In this document: one piece after another, positions 1 to 7,557 of the stretch
How the letters are laid out: each line of letters begins with the position of its first letter
Numbering within the stretch: the first letter of the stretch is position 1
Origin: CAWAND01 sp963797485
GTDB taxonomy: Bacteria > Chloroflexota > Anaerolineae > Anaerolineales > E44-bin32
DNA length: 64,000 nt
Direction of reading: 5' to 3'
Assembly: GCA_963797485.1 (NCBI GenBank)
Contig: CAWCPF010000003.1
Coordinates: 62,001-126,000, forward strand
Program-made: the position numbers and the translations under genes
Notes under the pieces: generated by a model
Told to the model about the DNA's origin: nothing
The model's input: only the letters and a program-made list of their open reading frames with translations
The model's database searches: none

Positions 1-42
1 TCGGTCTGGATGGTTGGCACACACCAGCGCGGCTTCAGCCAT
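1..42 (-). CDS. N-terminus of a downstream gene, cut by the window edge
   Basis: Only the first 14 codons are visible (MAEAALVCANHPDR). The ATG at 42 (or 45) overlaps the last codons of NAD kinase, as is usual for translationally coupled genes in this operon. The start Cys-x-x-His-Pro resembles the zinc-binding N-terminus seen on rhomboid-like and B-box-type membrane proteins of Chloroflexota; this is recollection and too little is visible for a functional call. Confidence 0.4.
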   Translation of the reverse strand, partial: MAEAALVCANHPDR

Positions 43-901
43 CATGCTCACCCTGACTCGGAAACTGGTTCATGTGAGAGGTCAGATTGCGAAAGAAATA
101 GCCTCGATCCTCAAGGCGCACGAACTGCACATCGTGTTCGGCGGCCCGGACCCAGATCTGGTCGCCGCCCTGGAGCGGGATCGAGTCCTGGCCATCCATC
201 CCCAGAGAGGCCTCGCGCTCAACGTCAACATCGATGCGCACGCGGCTGCCCTCCGGCAACACGATGGCGCGATCGAGTGACATGTGCGGGGCAACCGGCA
301 CCAGCAGCAGGTTGCGGAGCTCGGGCGGCAGAATCGGCCCCCCGGCCGCCAATGCATAGGCCGTCGAGCCAGTGGCGGTGGCGCAAATCAACGCGTCGGC
401 AACATAGCTGCTCAACACGCGGCCATCGACCTCGGCCGTGACCCGGATCGGCCTGGTCACCTCGCCTCGGCCGACCACGCACTCATTGAGGGCTTCCCAG
501 CCGCCAACCACCTGGCCGGCGCGATGGATTTCGGCTCGTAGGCGCATACGGGACTCCAACCAGAAATCGCCCGCCATGACGCGTTCCAACGCGGACTGCC
601 ATTCATTCCGGCCCACCTCGACCAGAAACCCCAGACGGCCGAGGTTGATCCCGATCACGGGAATCTGCAGCGGGGCGGCCAGGCCGCCCGCCCTAAGCAT
701 GGTCCCATCCCCACCCACGGCGACCACCAGGTCCACGCCATCGGCATGCCAAACCTCATCGTCCGCATTGTGCAGGAGCTTGATCTCGGCATCGATGCCA
801 TGTTGCGTGAGGAACGCCCGGATGCTGGAAGGCACGTCCGCGGCGGTTTGCACCTGCGGATGAGCCAAAATGGCAACTCGTTTCAGGGCCGTGGCGTCCA
901 T
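35..901 (-). CDS. nadK: NAD kinase
   Basis: ATP-dependent NAD kinase that makes NADP+ in the cytoplasm. The 288-residue product has the family signatures in order: GGDGT at residues 63-67 (catalytic Asp loop), an Asn-Glu pair near 139-140 for NAD binding, and TGSTAYALAAGGP near 177-189. Length is normal for bacterial enzymes. It is the most distal complete gene of the ssb operon on the minus strand, about 36 nt after the Cas4-like ORF. No Shine-Dalgarno precedes the ATG. Instead a TATAAT hexamer lies 7 nt upstream, so the gene may also be read from its own promoter as a leaderless mRNA (inference). Confidence 0.93.
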   Translation of the reverse strand: MDATALKRVAILAHPQVQTAADVPSSIRAFLTQHGIDAEIKLLHNADDEVWHADGVDLVVAVGGDGTMLRAGGLAAPLQIPVIGINLGRLGFLVEVGRNEWQSALERVMAGDFWLESRMRLRAEIHRAGQVVGGWEALNECVVGRGEVTRPIRVTAEVDGRVLSSYVADALICATATGSTAYALAAGGPILPPELRNLLLVPVAPHMSLDRAIVLPEGSRVRIDVDVEREASLGMDGQDSIPLQGGDQIWVRAAEHDVQFVRLEDRGYFFRNLTSHMNQFPSQGEHDG

Positions 902-908
902 GGAAGCT

Positions 909-914
909 ATTATA
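909..914 (-). promoter_or_regulatory. -10 hexamer (TATAAT) immediately upstream of nadK
   Basis: The minus strand reads TATAAT with its 3' end 7 nt before the nadK ATG, putting the expected transcription start at or within 1 nt of the start codon. No convincing -35 box is seen. It suggests an internal leaderless promoter. Confidence 0.45.
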
Positions 915-937
915 AGTGCAGCCTCGGCGGCCGGACT

Positions 938-1444
938 TCAGGCCAGTGTTTGCTCGCAGGCGTCGCGATAACCACAAGCCTGGCAGCGGCCGCGGCTCTG
1001 ATGGGAGCGATTGAGCTCGAGCCCCTCCTGGCGGCGCATCTCCGCCAGCAGATCGAGCAGCTCGTGCTCAAGGGTCTCGGTGTAATCGACCGCCAGTGAC
1101 CGGTCCTGGTACTTGATGATGGCATGCGAGGGCCGGACGCCGAAGACGGATTCGGTCAGATAGCAGTAGGCCGCCACTTGCAGCACATGCCCGCGGTAGG
1201 GCACGACCGGCGCCCGCGCCGACTTGATCTCGACGGGGATGCGCTGCTTGCCCAATTCGATCAGGTAGTCGGGCCGGCCGGTGAGCTGCAGGGCAGGATC
1301 ATAAAGCGGGGTGGGGTGCCCCTCGAGCGCGGCGGTGTCCATGTAGACCATTCGCCCGTCGGGCAGACCGGCGGCGCGCCGGCGCAATCCGGCCCACCAA
1401 AGTACCACCAATCCGGCGACGATCAGGGCCAGCGCGGGGATCAT
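938..1444 (-). CDS. Cas4-like PD-(D/E)XK nuclease, C-terminal part (catalytic core)
   Basis: 168 residues. It begins with a transmembrane helix (about residues 3-20) and continues into a Cas4/Dna2-type (DUF83) nuclease core: GRPD with Asp59, VEIKSA with Glu72 and Lys74, QVAAY with Gln89 and Tyr93, then a C-terminal cluster of Cys154, Cys157 and Cys163 of the kind that binds 4Fe-4S together with one N-terminal cysteine. That missing cysteine is in the ORF directly upstream (1448-1651), which is in the same reading frame and separated only by a TAG-AGC. The two are therefore most simply one gene interrupted by an amber codon. Cas4-like exonucleases act on DNA ends, but no CRISPR genes are nearby, so this is a stand-alone family member. 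It could also function as a separately translated half. Confidence 0.75.
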   Translation of the reverse strand: MIPALALIVAGLVVLWWAGLRRRAAGLPDGRMVYMDTAALEGHPTPLYDPALQLTGRPDYLIELGKQRIPVEIKSARAPVVPYRGHVLQVAAYCYLTESVFGVRPSHAIIKYQDRSLAVDYTETLEHELLDLLAEMRRQEGLELNRSHQSRGRCQACGYRDACEQTLA

Positions 1445-1447
1445 GCT

Positions 1448-1651
1448 CTAGCCTAGCCACAGGCCGGCGGCCGCAGCCGCAGCCACCGCCACTCCGGCCA
1501 GCACCAGCCCGAAGCCGAGCAGCCGGAGCAAACCCAGGGTGACCACAGTGCGTCCGTGGGTCTCATGCACCCTTTGGCCTGCGTCCAGCCAGGCCGTGTT
1601 GGCGTTGGGTGCGTCCTGCGACTGATACCACCAGGCGCGCTGGCAGTACAC
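1448..1651 (-). CDS. Cas4-like nuclease, N-terminal part (cut off by in-frame TAG)
   Basis: 67 codons from a GTG. Residues YCQRAWWYQ with Cys3 match the N-terminal Cys/Arg motif of Cas4-like proteins, followed by an Arg-Val-His-Glu-x-His-Gly segment and a hydrophobic helix of about 25 residues ending at the TAG (1448-1450). In-frame coding potential extends upstream of the GTG (…PSEIVTYV…, a typical Cas4 N-terminus) to a TGA at 1679-1681 with no ATG/GTG/TTG, so the true start is unclear and a second lesion near 1680 is possible. Together with 938-1444 it gives a protein of about 236 residues with an internal transmembrane hairpin. Confidence 0.65.
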   Translation of the reverse strand: MYCQRAWWYQSQDAPNANTAWLDAGQRVHETHGRTVVTLGLLRLLGFGLVLAGVAVAAAAAAGLWLG

Positions 1652-1701
1652 GTAGGTGACGATTTCGGAGGGCGCGTATCAGACGCATGGCCGGCCCGAG
1701 G

Positions 1702-2331
1702 TCAATCAGACGGCTTTTGGGCCGACTGCAGTGATTTCATCAATTTGAGCTGCTGGGAATTGGTGGTCAGGTCGCCGCGGGTCCTCTCGGTAACGCCGCG
1801 CACCATGTCCGTGATGCGGCGCAGTCCGCCGGTGATGGCGTCCGGGTAGTCGACCGTCACCAGGCTGCCGTAGATGTCGTCCATGGCCGCCAGCAACCGC
1901 TCGCTTTCAGCTGCCTGATCCCGCCGAATGAGATCCAGGACGCGGCGGCGCAGCTCGCCCGCCGCCTCTCCCAGCCCGCCAAGGAAGGCGGCGTATTCGA
2001 CCTGGAGCGACTCGGGTGTCGGCAGGGCCTCCCCGGCCACCAGGGCGGCTGTGATGTTGGCTTCGCTGAACTCCTTGAGCGCATCTTGCGTGTATCCGGC
2101 ATGGTAGAGATCTGGATAAGGCGCCAGGTCCTCCTGGAGCGCCCGTACCAGCGCCCTGGCTTCGCCCAGGTGGCCGGAGGCCGTGTCGCGTTCATCTCGA
2201 TGGACGGCGCGGATGGCCAGGGAGCAGTGCCGAATCAGGGTGCGGGACTGCTTGAGGGCGCGGTCACGGGCGGCGTTCTTCTCCTCCAGGTGGTCGCGAA
2301 TGCGGTCAACAATGGCATCTAGATCATCCAT
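1702..2331 (-). CDS. translin-family single-strand nucleic-acid-binding protein
   Basis: The product is about 209 residues and almost entirely alpha-helical, starting MDDLDAIVDRIRDHLEEK. Helical spacing and motifs such as the Arg-rich segment, PDLYHAGYTQDALKEFSEAN and a C-terminal YPDAITGGLRR stretch fit bacterial and archaeal translin-like proteins, which form ring-like oligomers that bind ssDNA or RNA. The start at 2331 is chosen because it overlaps the DUF3467 stop by 8 nt and is preceded by AAAGAGAG. An upstream ATG at 2352 has no Shine-Dalgarno. It sits between a DUF3467 protein and a Cas4-like nuclease in the ssb operon, consistent with nucleic-acid metabolism. The family call is by recognition; the function is inferred. 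Confidence 0.75.
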   Translation of the reverse strand: MDDLDAIVDRIRDHLEEKNAARDRALKQSRTLIRHCSLAIRAVHRDERDTASGHLGEARALVRALQEDLAPYPDLYHAGYTQDALKEFSEANITAALVAGEALPTPESLQVEYAAFLGGLGEAAGELRRRVLDLIRRDQAAESERLLAAMDDIYGSLVTVDYPDAITGGLRRITDMVRGVTERTRGDLTTNSQQLKLMKSLQSAQKPSD

Positions 2332-2686
2332 CTTGGCTCTCTTTCTGCTCATCGGGTGAGCCGGGATCGCCAGCCGGCGGAGGCCGGAACAAGTGCTCAG
2401 CCAGGGAGGAAGCATCGGGGATGTGTATCTCGCCGAACTGGTCCTCGAAGCGGCCCAAATGCTCTTTGAGGGCATTCAGGAGCAGCTTGGCATTGATGGG
2501 CGTGAGCACGATGCGGCTCTTCACCCGGGCTTCAGGCACATGTGGCATCACCTGGGCAAAGTCGATCAGGATTTCAGACGCCGAGTGCGTGATGGCCGCC
2601 AGATTGGCGTAGGTTGGCTCGAGCTCGGCCGGGACGCGAAAACGAATCCGACCGGCTGCCGGCGGATCCTGCGAAGGGGAGGCCAT
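2324..2686 (-). CDS. DUF3467 family protein
   Basis: 120 residues. The core pattern VPAELEPTYAN…ITHSASEILIDFAQ…RVVLTP-like…NALKEHLGRFEDQFGEI matches the small conserved DUF3467 family, whose biochemical role is unknown. GGAGAC lies about 6 nt before the ATG. The acidic, polar tail after about residue 100 is probably disordered. It lies 69 nt downstream of ssb and overlaps the translin-like gene, so it is almost certainly co-transcribed with both. A role near single-stranded nucleic acid is suggested only by this context. Confidence 0.8.
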   Translation of the reverse strand: MASPSQDPPAAGRIRFRVPAELEPTYANLAAITHSASEILIDFAQVMPHVPEARVKSRIVLTPINAKLLLNALKEHLGRFEDQFGEIHIPDASSLAEHLFRPPPAGDPGSPDEQKESQDG

Positions 2687-2754
2687 GAATTTGTCTCCTA
2701 AGGGAAGGCCCGAAGCCGGTAGATTGCCGGCTTCGGGCCGCCGGTTACCGGCGC

Positions 2755-3177
2755 TTAGAAGGGGATCTCGTCTTCGGTCTCAGGCGCTCCGGCAAAACTG
2801 GATTCGTCTGAGCTGATATCCCCACCGCTGTCCCCGCGCCCGCCAATAAATTGCACCGTCTGCGCGTTCACCTCGTACGAAGCGGCTGGTGTGCCGTCCT
2901 GGCGGGTCCACACGCGCGGGTTGCCGTTTTCGTCCGCCGTCAGGCGACCCTCCACCAGCACCTGGCGTCCTTTCTTCAAATACTGGTGGCAGGCCTCCGC
3001 CTGGCGCCCCCAGACCGCCACGCGGAACCACACCGTCTCTTCAACGGATTCGCCGCTGCTGCTGGTGTACTTGCGATTGGTGGCCACATTGAGATTGGTG
3101 ACTGCCTGGCCGTTGGGGGTGTAGCGCATTTCCGGGTCGCGACCGAGGTTGCCGACGAGGATTACTTTGTGAAACAT
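2755..3177 (-). CDS. ssb: single-stranded DNA-binding protein
   Basis: 140 residues with the SSB OB-fold from MFHKVILVGNLGRDPEMRYTPNG through the region near residue 112. A short Gly/Ser-rich linker follows, then the acidic tip ETEDEIPF, the conserved C-terminal tail that recruits DNA-repair and replication partners. Cytoplasmic; coats ssDNA during replication, recombination and repair. A strong GGAAGGAG precedes the ATG. It is the first gene of the minus-strand operon that continues into DUF3467, translin-like and Cas4-like genes, and it has a clear sigma70-type promoter at 3265-3292. Confidence 0.96.
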   Translation of the reverse strand: MFHKVILVGNLGRDPEMRYTPNGQAVTNLNVATNRKYTSSSGESVEETVWFRVAVWGRQAEACHQYLKKGRQVLVEGRLTADENGNPRVWTRQDGTPAASYEVNAQTVQFIGGRGDSGGDISSDESSFAGAPETEDEIPF

Positions 3178-3264
3178 CTTGCTCTCCTTCCCGATGGGCG
3201 TCTAGGTTTCGGTTCCGGCCTGGGCGACCGGTCTAAGGTCTCGTGCTCCCATCGGGTTAGAACA

Positions 3265-3292
3265 ATTGTACTGATTTTGCCCGAGATGTCAA
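3265..3292 (-). promoter_or_regulatory. sigma70-type promoter of the ssb operon
   Basis: On the minus strand TTGACA (3292-3287), a 16-nt spacer and TACAAT (3270-3265) lie about 90 nt upstream of the ssb ATG. The -35 is a perfect consensus match and the -10 differs at one base. Confidence 0.75.
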
Positions 3293-3939
3293 AACTCACA
3301 TGGACGGAATGCGAGAGTCCGAGGAAAGAGGACACCATCAAAAACTCAACCTCCGCTCGTGCTTCTGGTTTTCTTCACTTTCTCAGCCTCAAGGAATGGT
3401 CTACCTTCGTAGCATCCCACACAGCCTGATCCGAGTCACGCGCGCGCGAGAGTTGTGACCTGGGGAGCGAATGGGCCGATGAGTGTGTCACCATTACATA
3501 GTGTCAGCAAGTTGAGAGCTTGGAGGGATCCAGGGCGCGCAGTGCTCAACCGTTTTGGAAGGAAAGAGAAGCCATCAGACAAAGACGGACCCTGGAACTG
3601 ACTCATCCCCTTGGCCCGATGCCCGCCGTCCAGGAGGGCGCGCCCGACTGGTCTCGGTGGACATGCACCCCGGCGACCTGGTGATCGTCCTCCGCCAGCA
3701 ACATGCCAGCCATACCACCACCGACGGACCGGGTCAGACCCAGGCAGGACGCCGGAACCAGGCTGCGATCTTCAGTCGGCAAATCGGCCCCATCTCGGGC
3801 TGCGGTCGCCCTCCCTTCGACCGGAAAAGCTGCCATCAATCCCATCCAATCAGCCCAAGTGTCACCTCTCGACACGACCAACTTCCTTTAGTCTTGAAGG
3901 TGCCTACACCCCCGCGATTCCCCATCAAGGAGACGATCA
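3293..3939. other. intergenic region without a supported gene
   Basis: About 650 nt between the ssb promoter and the next plus-strand gene. Open frames exist on both strands (for example 3555-3980 and 3603-3881) but their translations are Pro/Arg/Gly-rich, resemble no family and lack ribosome binding sites, so they are not called. The first 200 nt is less GC-rich than the surroundings. I see no RNA gene or repeat in it. Confidence 0.5.
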
Positions 3940-4359
3940 ATGCTTCCCGCAAACGGGCGAGGCCAAGGCACCAAGGATGACCCCTGGATTTTGAGAGACC
4001 CCAGCGGCAAATCCGAATACAAAGCTTATCGAGACCCTTTGGCTGATCCTCCGGCACTGGTCTGCCTGATCGGGCGCAGGCCTCGCAGCTATCGCCTGCA
4101 ATCCATAGAGGACCTGCATGCCATGCTCAAGGCGCACGGCGATTGGATGGTCCTTGGGAACAGCGAACAACAGCAGGGTACCAGGGCAGGGACGGTCGAG
4201 GCCTGGGCGCGCTCCCTCGACAACCCCGTTGGCGGCTGGTATGGTCTGACCGCAGGGTTCCGCGGCCAGTTCGCCTGGTATATCCCACCGTTGCTCGAAC
4301 ACCTGGGGCTGGCCGAGTTGGAGCGCAGCCGCCGCAACCAGCGCATTCGAGCGCGCTAA
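3940..4359 (+). CDS. conserved hypothetical protein (possibly DUF6855-like)
   Basis: 139 residues with no signal peptide or membrane segment. Conserved-looking blocks are GTKDDPWILRDPSGKSEYKAY, DPPALVCLIGRR, DLHAMLKAHGDWMVLG, and EAWARS…NPVGGWYGL…YIPPLLEHLGL. I recall this pattern from small bacterial proteins annotated DUF6855, but cannot confirm it. AAGGAG lies 8 nt before the ATG. The coding strand is supported by a GC-rich third position. Function unknown. Confidence 0.75.
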   Translation: MLPANGRGQGTKDDPWILRDPSGKSEYKAYRDPLADPPALVCLIGRRPRSYRLQSIEDLHAMLKAHGDWMVLGNSEQQQGTRAGTVEAWARSLDNPVGGWYGLTAGFRGQFAWYIPPLLEHLGLAELERSRRNQRIRAR

Positions 4360-4611
4360 CCCCCAAATTCGCATCGGCGCGGAGCCGATGGCCTGCACCA
4401 GCCGCTCCCCTGATCGACACTCCCGAGGTTGACCAACCGCGGCCTCGCACCGCGGACCACTTACTGTCCCCGCTGGCCGTCCCAAGGTCCGATCTCGCAC
4501 TTCCCCCTTCTGTCTGCGGCGGGGACCAACCCCCAGGCACGTTAGAATACGATGGACCGGCCCGGTGCGTCCTTGGCCGCGCTCGACCCACGCCCCCCCG
4601 GAGATGGCTGC

Positions 4612-6667
4612 ATGCCTCGCGACTTGCCCCTCGGAAACGGAAACCTGCTGGTCGCCTTCGACGGGACCTATCAGATCCGGGAGCTCTTCTGGCCGCATGT
4701 CGGGCTCGAGAACCACGCCTCCGGCCACGTCTTCCGCCTCGGGCTGTGGGCCGAGGGCGTGTTCAAATGGCTGGATGACTCCGGTTGGCAGCGGTGGCTG
4801 GTGTACCAGGGCGCCAATCTGATCACCGAGGTCCGGCTGACCCACCCCGAGTTCAAGCTCGAACTCACCATCCAGGATGCGGTGGATTTCCACGAAGATG
4901 TGATGTTGCGACGCTTTGAACTGACCAACTCCGACGATCGCGACCGCGAAATCCGGCTGTTTCTCCATCATGACTTTCATATCTCCGGAAATGAAGTCGG
5001 CGACACCGCCTACTATGAGCCCGAGCGGCGGGCCGTGCTGCACTACAAGGGGCCGCGTTGGTTTCTGATTAGCGGCGCCGTGGTTTCAACACCCGAAGAT
5101 CCTGGGCCCGGTTGGCCCAAGACGACCGACGGCGCGCCGGGGCTGGTGGTTGGGGTGCACCAGTGGGCCTGCGGCCTCAAAGAGGTTCACAACCTGCAGG
5201 GGACGTGGCGGGATGCAGAGGACGGGCAGCTTTCCGGATCGGCGGTGGCGCATGGGTCGGTGGACTCGTGTGTGGGTTTCACCGTTCGGGTCCCGGCCGG
5301 AGGCAGCCGCCTGGTCTACGCCTGGCTGGCGGTTGGGAGCGACTTTCCGTCGGTGGCGCGACTCAACCGGATGGTCCGCCAGCGAGGCCCGCAGACGTTC
5401 ATCGACCGCACGCGGGGTTACTGGCAGCTGTGGCTTGCCGGTCACGGCCCGGAAATGGGCAGCCTCCCCGAAGCCGCGGCCGCCGGTTACCAAACCAGCC
5501 TGATCATCATCCGGACGCAGATCGACCATGACGGCGCCGTGCTGGCGGCCAATGACAGCGACATTTCGTCCGCCGTGCGCGATACCTACAGCTACATGTG
5601 GCCCCGCGACGGCGCGCTGGTTACGGCCGCCTTGGTCGACGCCGGCTACATCGACCTGCCGCGGGCCTTCTTCGACTTCTCCGCGCGGGTCCTGTCGCCC
5701 GAGGGCTACCTGCTCCATAAGTACAACCCGGATGGGACCCTGGCCTCCAGCTGGCACCCGTGGATGCGCGACGGCCATAAAGAGGTGCCGCTCCAGGAGG
5801 ACGAGACCGCCCTGGTCTTGTGGGCGCTGTGGCGATATTTCGACCGCCACCGGGACGTCGAATTCATCAAACCTTATTTTCGACCCCTGATCATCCGTGC
5901 GGCGGATTTCCTGGCGTCCTACATCGACCCCGGCACGCATTTGCCGCTCCCAAGCTACGACCTGTGGGAAGAGCGCTACGGAGTTCACACCTGGACCGTG
6001 GCTGCCACCTGGGCCGGCCTGGATGCGGCGGCGCGCTTCGCGGGCGCGTTTGGCGAGAAAGCGGAATTCGGCGCGCTATCGCAAGGCCGCCGACGCCATG
6101 AGGTCATCAGCCGTGGAACAGCTTTGGCGGCCCGCCCTTGGCCGGTTTCTGCGCAGTCTCTCGCCCAGCCCCGGCGGATGGCAGGATGATCTCTCGCCCG
6201 ATGCCTCCATCGCCGGCGTGTGGAAGTTCGGAATGCTCGAAGCAGGCGACGATCGAGTCGCCAGGACGATGAACGCCCTGAAGCAGATCTTGTGGGTCAA
6301 GACCGATGTCGGCGGTTGTGCCCGCTACGTGGATGATCACTACCACCAGGTCAGCCAGGACGTCGCCAACGTCCCGGGCAATCCATGGTTCATCTGTACC
6401 CTGTGGCTGTCGGAATGGACCTCGGCCGTGGCCACGTCCGCCGCGGAATTGGAGCCGGCCGCCGCTCTGCTCAGCTGGGCCTCAGAGCGGGCCTTGCCGA
6501 GCGGGGTCCTGGCCGAGCAAGTCCATCCCTACGACGACACCCCCTTGTCGGTTAGCCCCCTCACTTGGAGCCATGCCGAATTCGTCACCGCCGTCCACGC
6601 ATACCTCCAGGCGGCGCGCCGCCTGGACCAGCCTGTCCCGGTGCGGCAAGATGCAAGGGGGGTGTAA
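4612..6667 (+). CDS. GH15 glucoamylase / glucodextranase-like glycoside hydrolase (frameshifted)
   Basis: About 685 residues: an N-terminal beta-sandwich (LPLGNGNLLVAFDGTYQIRELFWPHVG…) followed by the (alpha/alpha)6 barrel of GH15 enzymes. Barrel motifs include YSYMWPRDGA, QEDETALVLWALWRY, and YDLWEERYGVHTWT, where the Glu-Glu is the expected general-acid region. Near the C-terminus EQVHPYDDTPLSVSPLTWSHAEF carries the expected second catalytic Glu. It hydrolyses terminal glucose from alpha-glucans. No signal peptide is evident, so a cytoplasmic enzyme is likely. The reading frame breaks near 6070 (ttcGgcgcg): removing one G restores a continuous protein into the second frame, so this is probably a sequence error. 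The start is at the ATG 4612 after GGAG. A -10-like TAGAAT lies at 4543-4548. Confidence 0.88.
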
Positions 6668-6761
6668 GGTGTCAACCCGAACAAGTGAGATAGAGTTATT
6701 CTGGGTGGGTTGACCGGGACTTGTTCCAGACAAGCTTGGTTCCTTCTATCCGCTACGACCC

Positions 6762-6767
6762 TACAAT
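6762..6767 (+). promoter_or_regulatory. -10 hexamer (TACAAT) upstream of the riboswitch
   Basis: TACAAT lies about 7 nt before the 5' side of the GEMM aptamer, as expected if transcription starts just at the riboswitch. A clear -35 is not visible (TTGGTT at 6736 would give a 20-nt spacer). Confidence 0.5.
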
Positions 6768-6769
6768 CG

Positions 6770-6856
6770 AAAAGGCAAAGCCATCGAAAGATGGCGGCGC
6801 AAAGCTAAAGGGTCTAAAGCTGGCCAAGCCAGCCAAGACAGCCAGTTGCCGAAAGT
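6770..6856 (+). ncRNA. GEMM-I riboswitch aptamer (cyclic di-GMP-I family)
   Basis: The order of conserved elements is complete: AAAAGGCAAAGCC, the P2 hairpin CCATC-GAAA-GATGG, CGCAAAGC, AAAGGGTCTAA, a variable P3 hairpin (GCTGGC/GCCAGC), AAGACAGCC and GTTGCCGAA closing on GGCAA. The GAAA tetraloop and its CGCAAAGC partner region are the diagnostic features. The class binds c-di-GMP, and a subclass binds 3',3'-cGAMP; the ligand cannot be settled by eye. A stem-loop at 6888-6918 may be the expression platform. The controlled gene is the receiver-only response regulator at 7012. Confidence 0.88.
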
Positions 6857-6887
6857 TCGGGGAGCTCTCCTAGCGAGGGATCTACCA

Positions 6888-6918
6888 GGGCCTGGCAGCC
6901 ATGTGCGCCGGGCCCGTT
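6888..6918 (+). terminator. candidate expression-platform hairpin of the GEMM riboswitch
   Basis: GGGCCTGGC (6888-6896) pairs with GCCGGGCCC (6907-6915) in nine pairs with one U-G wobble, and is followed by GTTTCGT. The U-tract is weak, so this could be a conditional terminator or simply a stable hairpin. Confidence 0.5.
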
Positions 6919-7011
6919 TCGTCCCGTGTGGGTGGTGTTAGGCGCCGAGGCCGGTGATCGGCTCCACCTGACCCGGGCCAAGTTGACAGTCAACACACAG
7001 GGAGGTTGAAA

Positions 7012-7420
7012 GTGGCAAAGATACTGATCGTGGATGATGAGGAGAATACCGTCGAGCTCTTGAGCCGGGTCATCGAGCTGTTGGGACATGAGGCCATTCC
7101 CACGTACAGCGGACTGGAAGCGCTGGCGCGCATCGACCAGGGTCTACCCGACCTGGTGCTGCTGGACCTGATGATGCCGGAGCTCGATGGCTATGAGAAC
7201 TCTGCGGCGGATTCGAGCCCTGCCTCAAGGCAAGTTTCTGCCCATCGTGGTCGTCACGGCCCTCAATGATCCGCAGGTCATCGACAAGGTCCAGGAGGCA
7301 GGCGGTAACAAGGTCTATTTCAAGCCCTTCGGCCTGGCCATGTTGAGCGAGGCCGTGGAGACGTTTGTCAAGAAACGCCACGAGCTCCAGACGGCGCCGC
7401 TCAGGGCGGCCGGCGCCTGA
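7012..7420 (+). CDS. single-domain response regulator (receiver only), frameshifted
   Basis: About 136 residues of CheY-like receiver domain: KILIVDDEEN (acidic pocket), LVLLDLMMPELDGYE (phospho-acceptor Asp), VVVTALND (Thr switch) and YFKPFG (conserved Lys). There is no output domain, so it would signal by protein contact or in a phosphorelay. The start is GTG 7012, with GGAGG 6 nt upstream. The frame is broken near 7197: 'gagaactctg' needs one A removed to give GYETLRRIRALPQGKFLPIVVV, so a sequence error is likely. It is preceded by a GEMM riboswitch, which ties its expression to a cyclic dinucleotide. Confidence 0.88.
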
Positions 7421-7459
7421 GCCCCGGCCGGTCCACAATCGCCCCAGCCAAAGCCTATT

Positions 7460-7475
7460 TGTGACGATTGGCACA
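7460..7475. promoter_or_regulatory. CRP/FNR-like palindrome upstream of the GltD-like gene
   Basis: TGTGA-CGATTG-GCACA matches TGTGA-N6-TCACA at 9 of 10 positions. A -10-like TATGAT is at 7521-7526, so the site would centre about 65 nt before the expected start, close to a class I activator position. This is inferred from sequence only. Confidence 0.45.
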
Positions 7476-7557
7476 ATCGCCACGTGACAGTCGGTCATGC
7501 CTGTAATCTAGCCCGCCCGTTATGATCAAAGTGTGAAGTCCATGAGAGGGCCAAAGC

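Noticed and set aside
938..1651. Cas4-like nuclease as part of a CRISPR system
   Set aside because: No cas1/cas2 or effector genes and no spaced direct repeats exist in the window; stand-alone Cas4-like proteins are common.
3555..3980. Plus-strand frame of 141 codons in the gap before 3940
   Set aside because: Composition is Arg/Pro/His-rich, no Shine-Dalgarno, and it runs into the clearly real gene at 3940.
3937..5043. Long open frame on the minus strand (368 codons) opposite the hypothetical protein and glucoamylase
   Set aside because: It is the complement of two well-supported plus-strand genes; its translation has no family features and no ribosome binding site.
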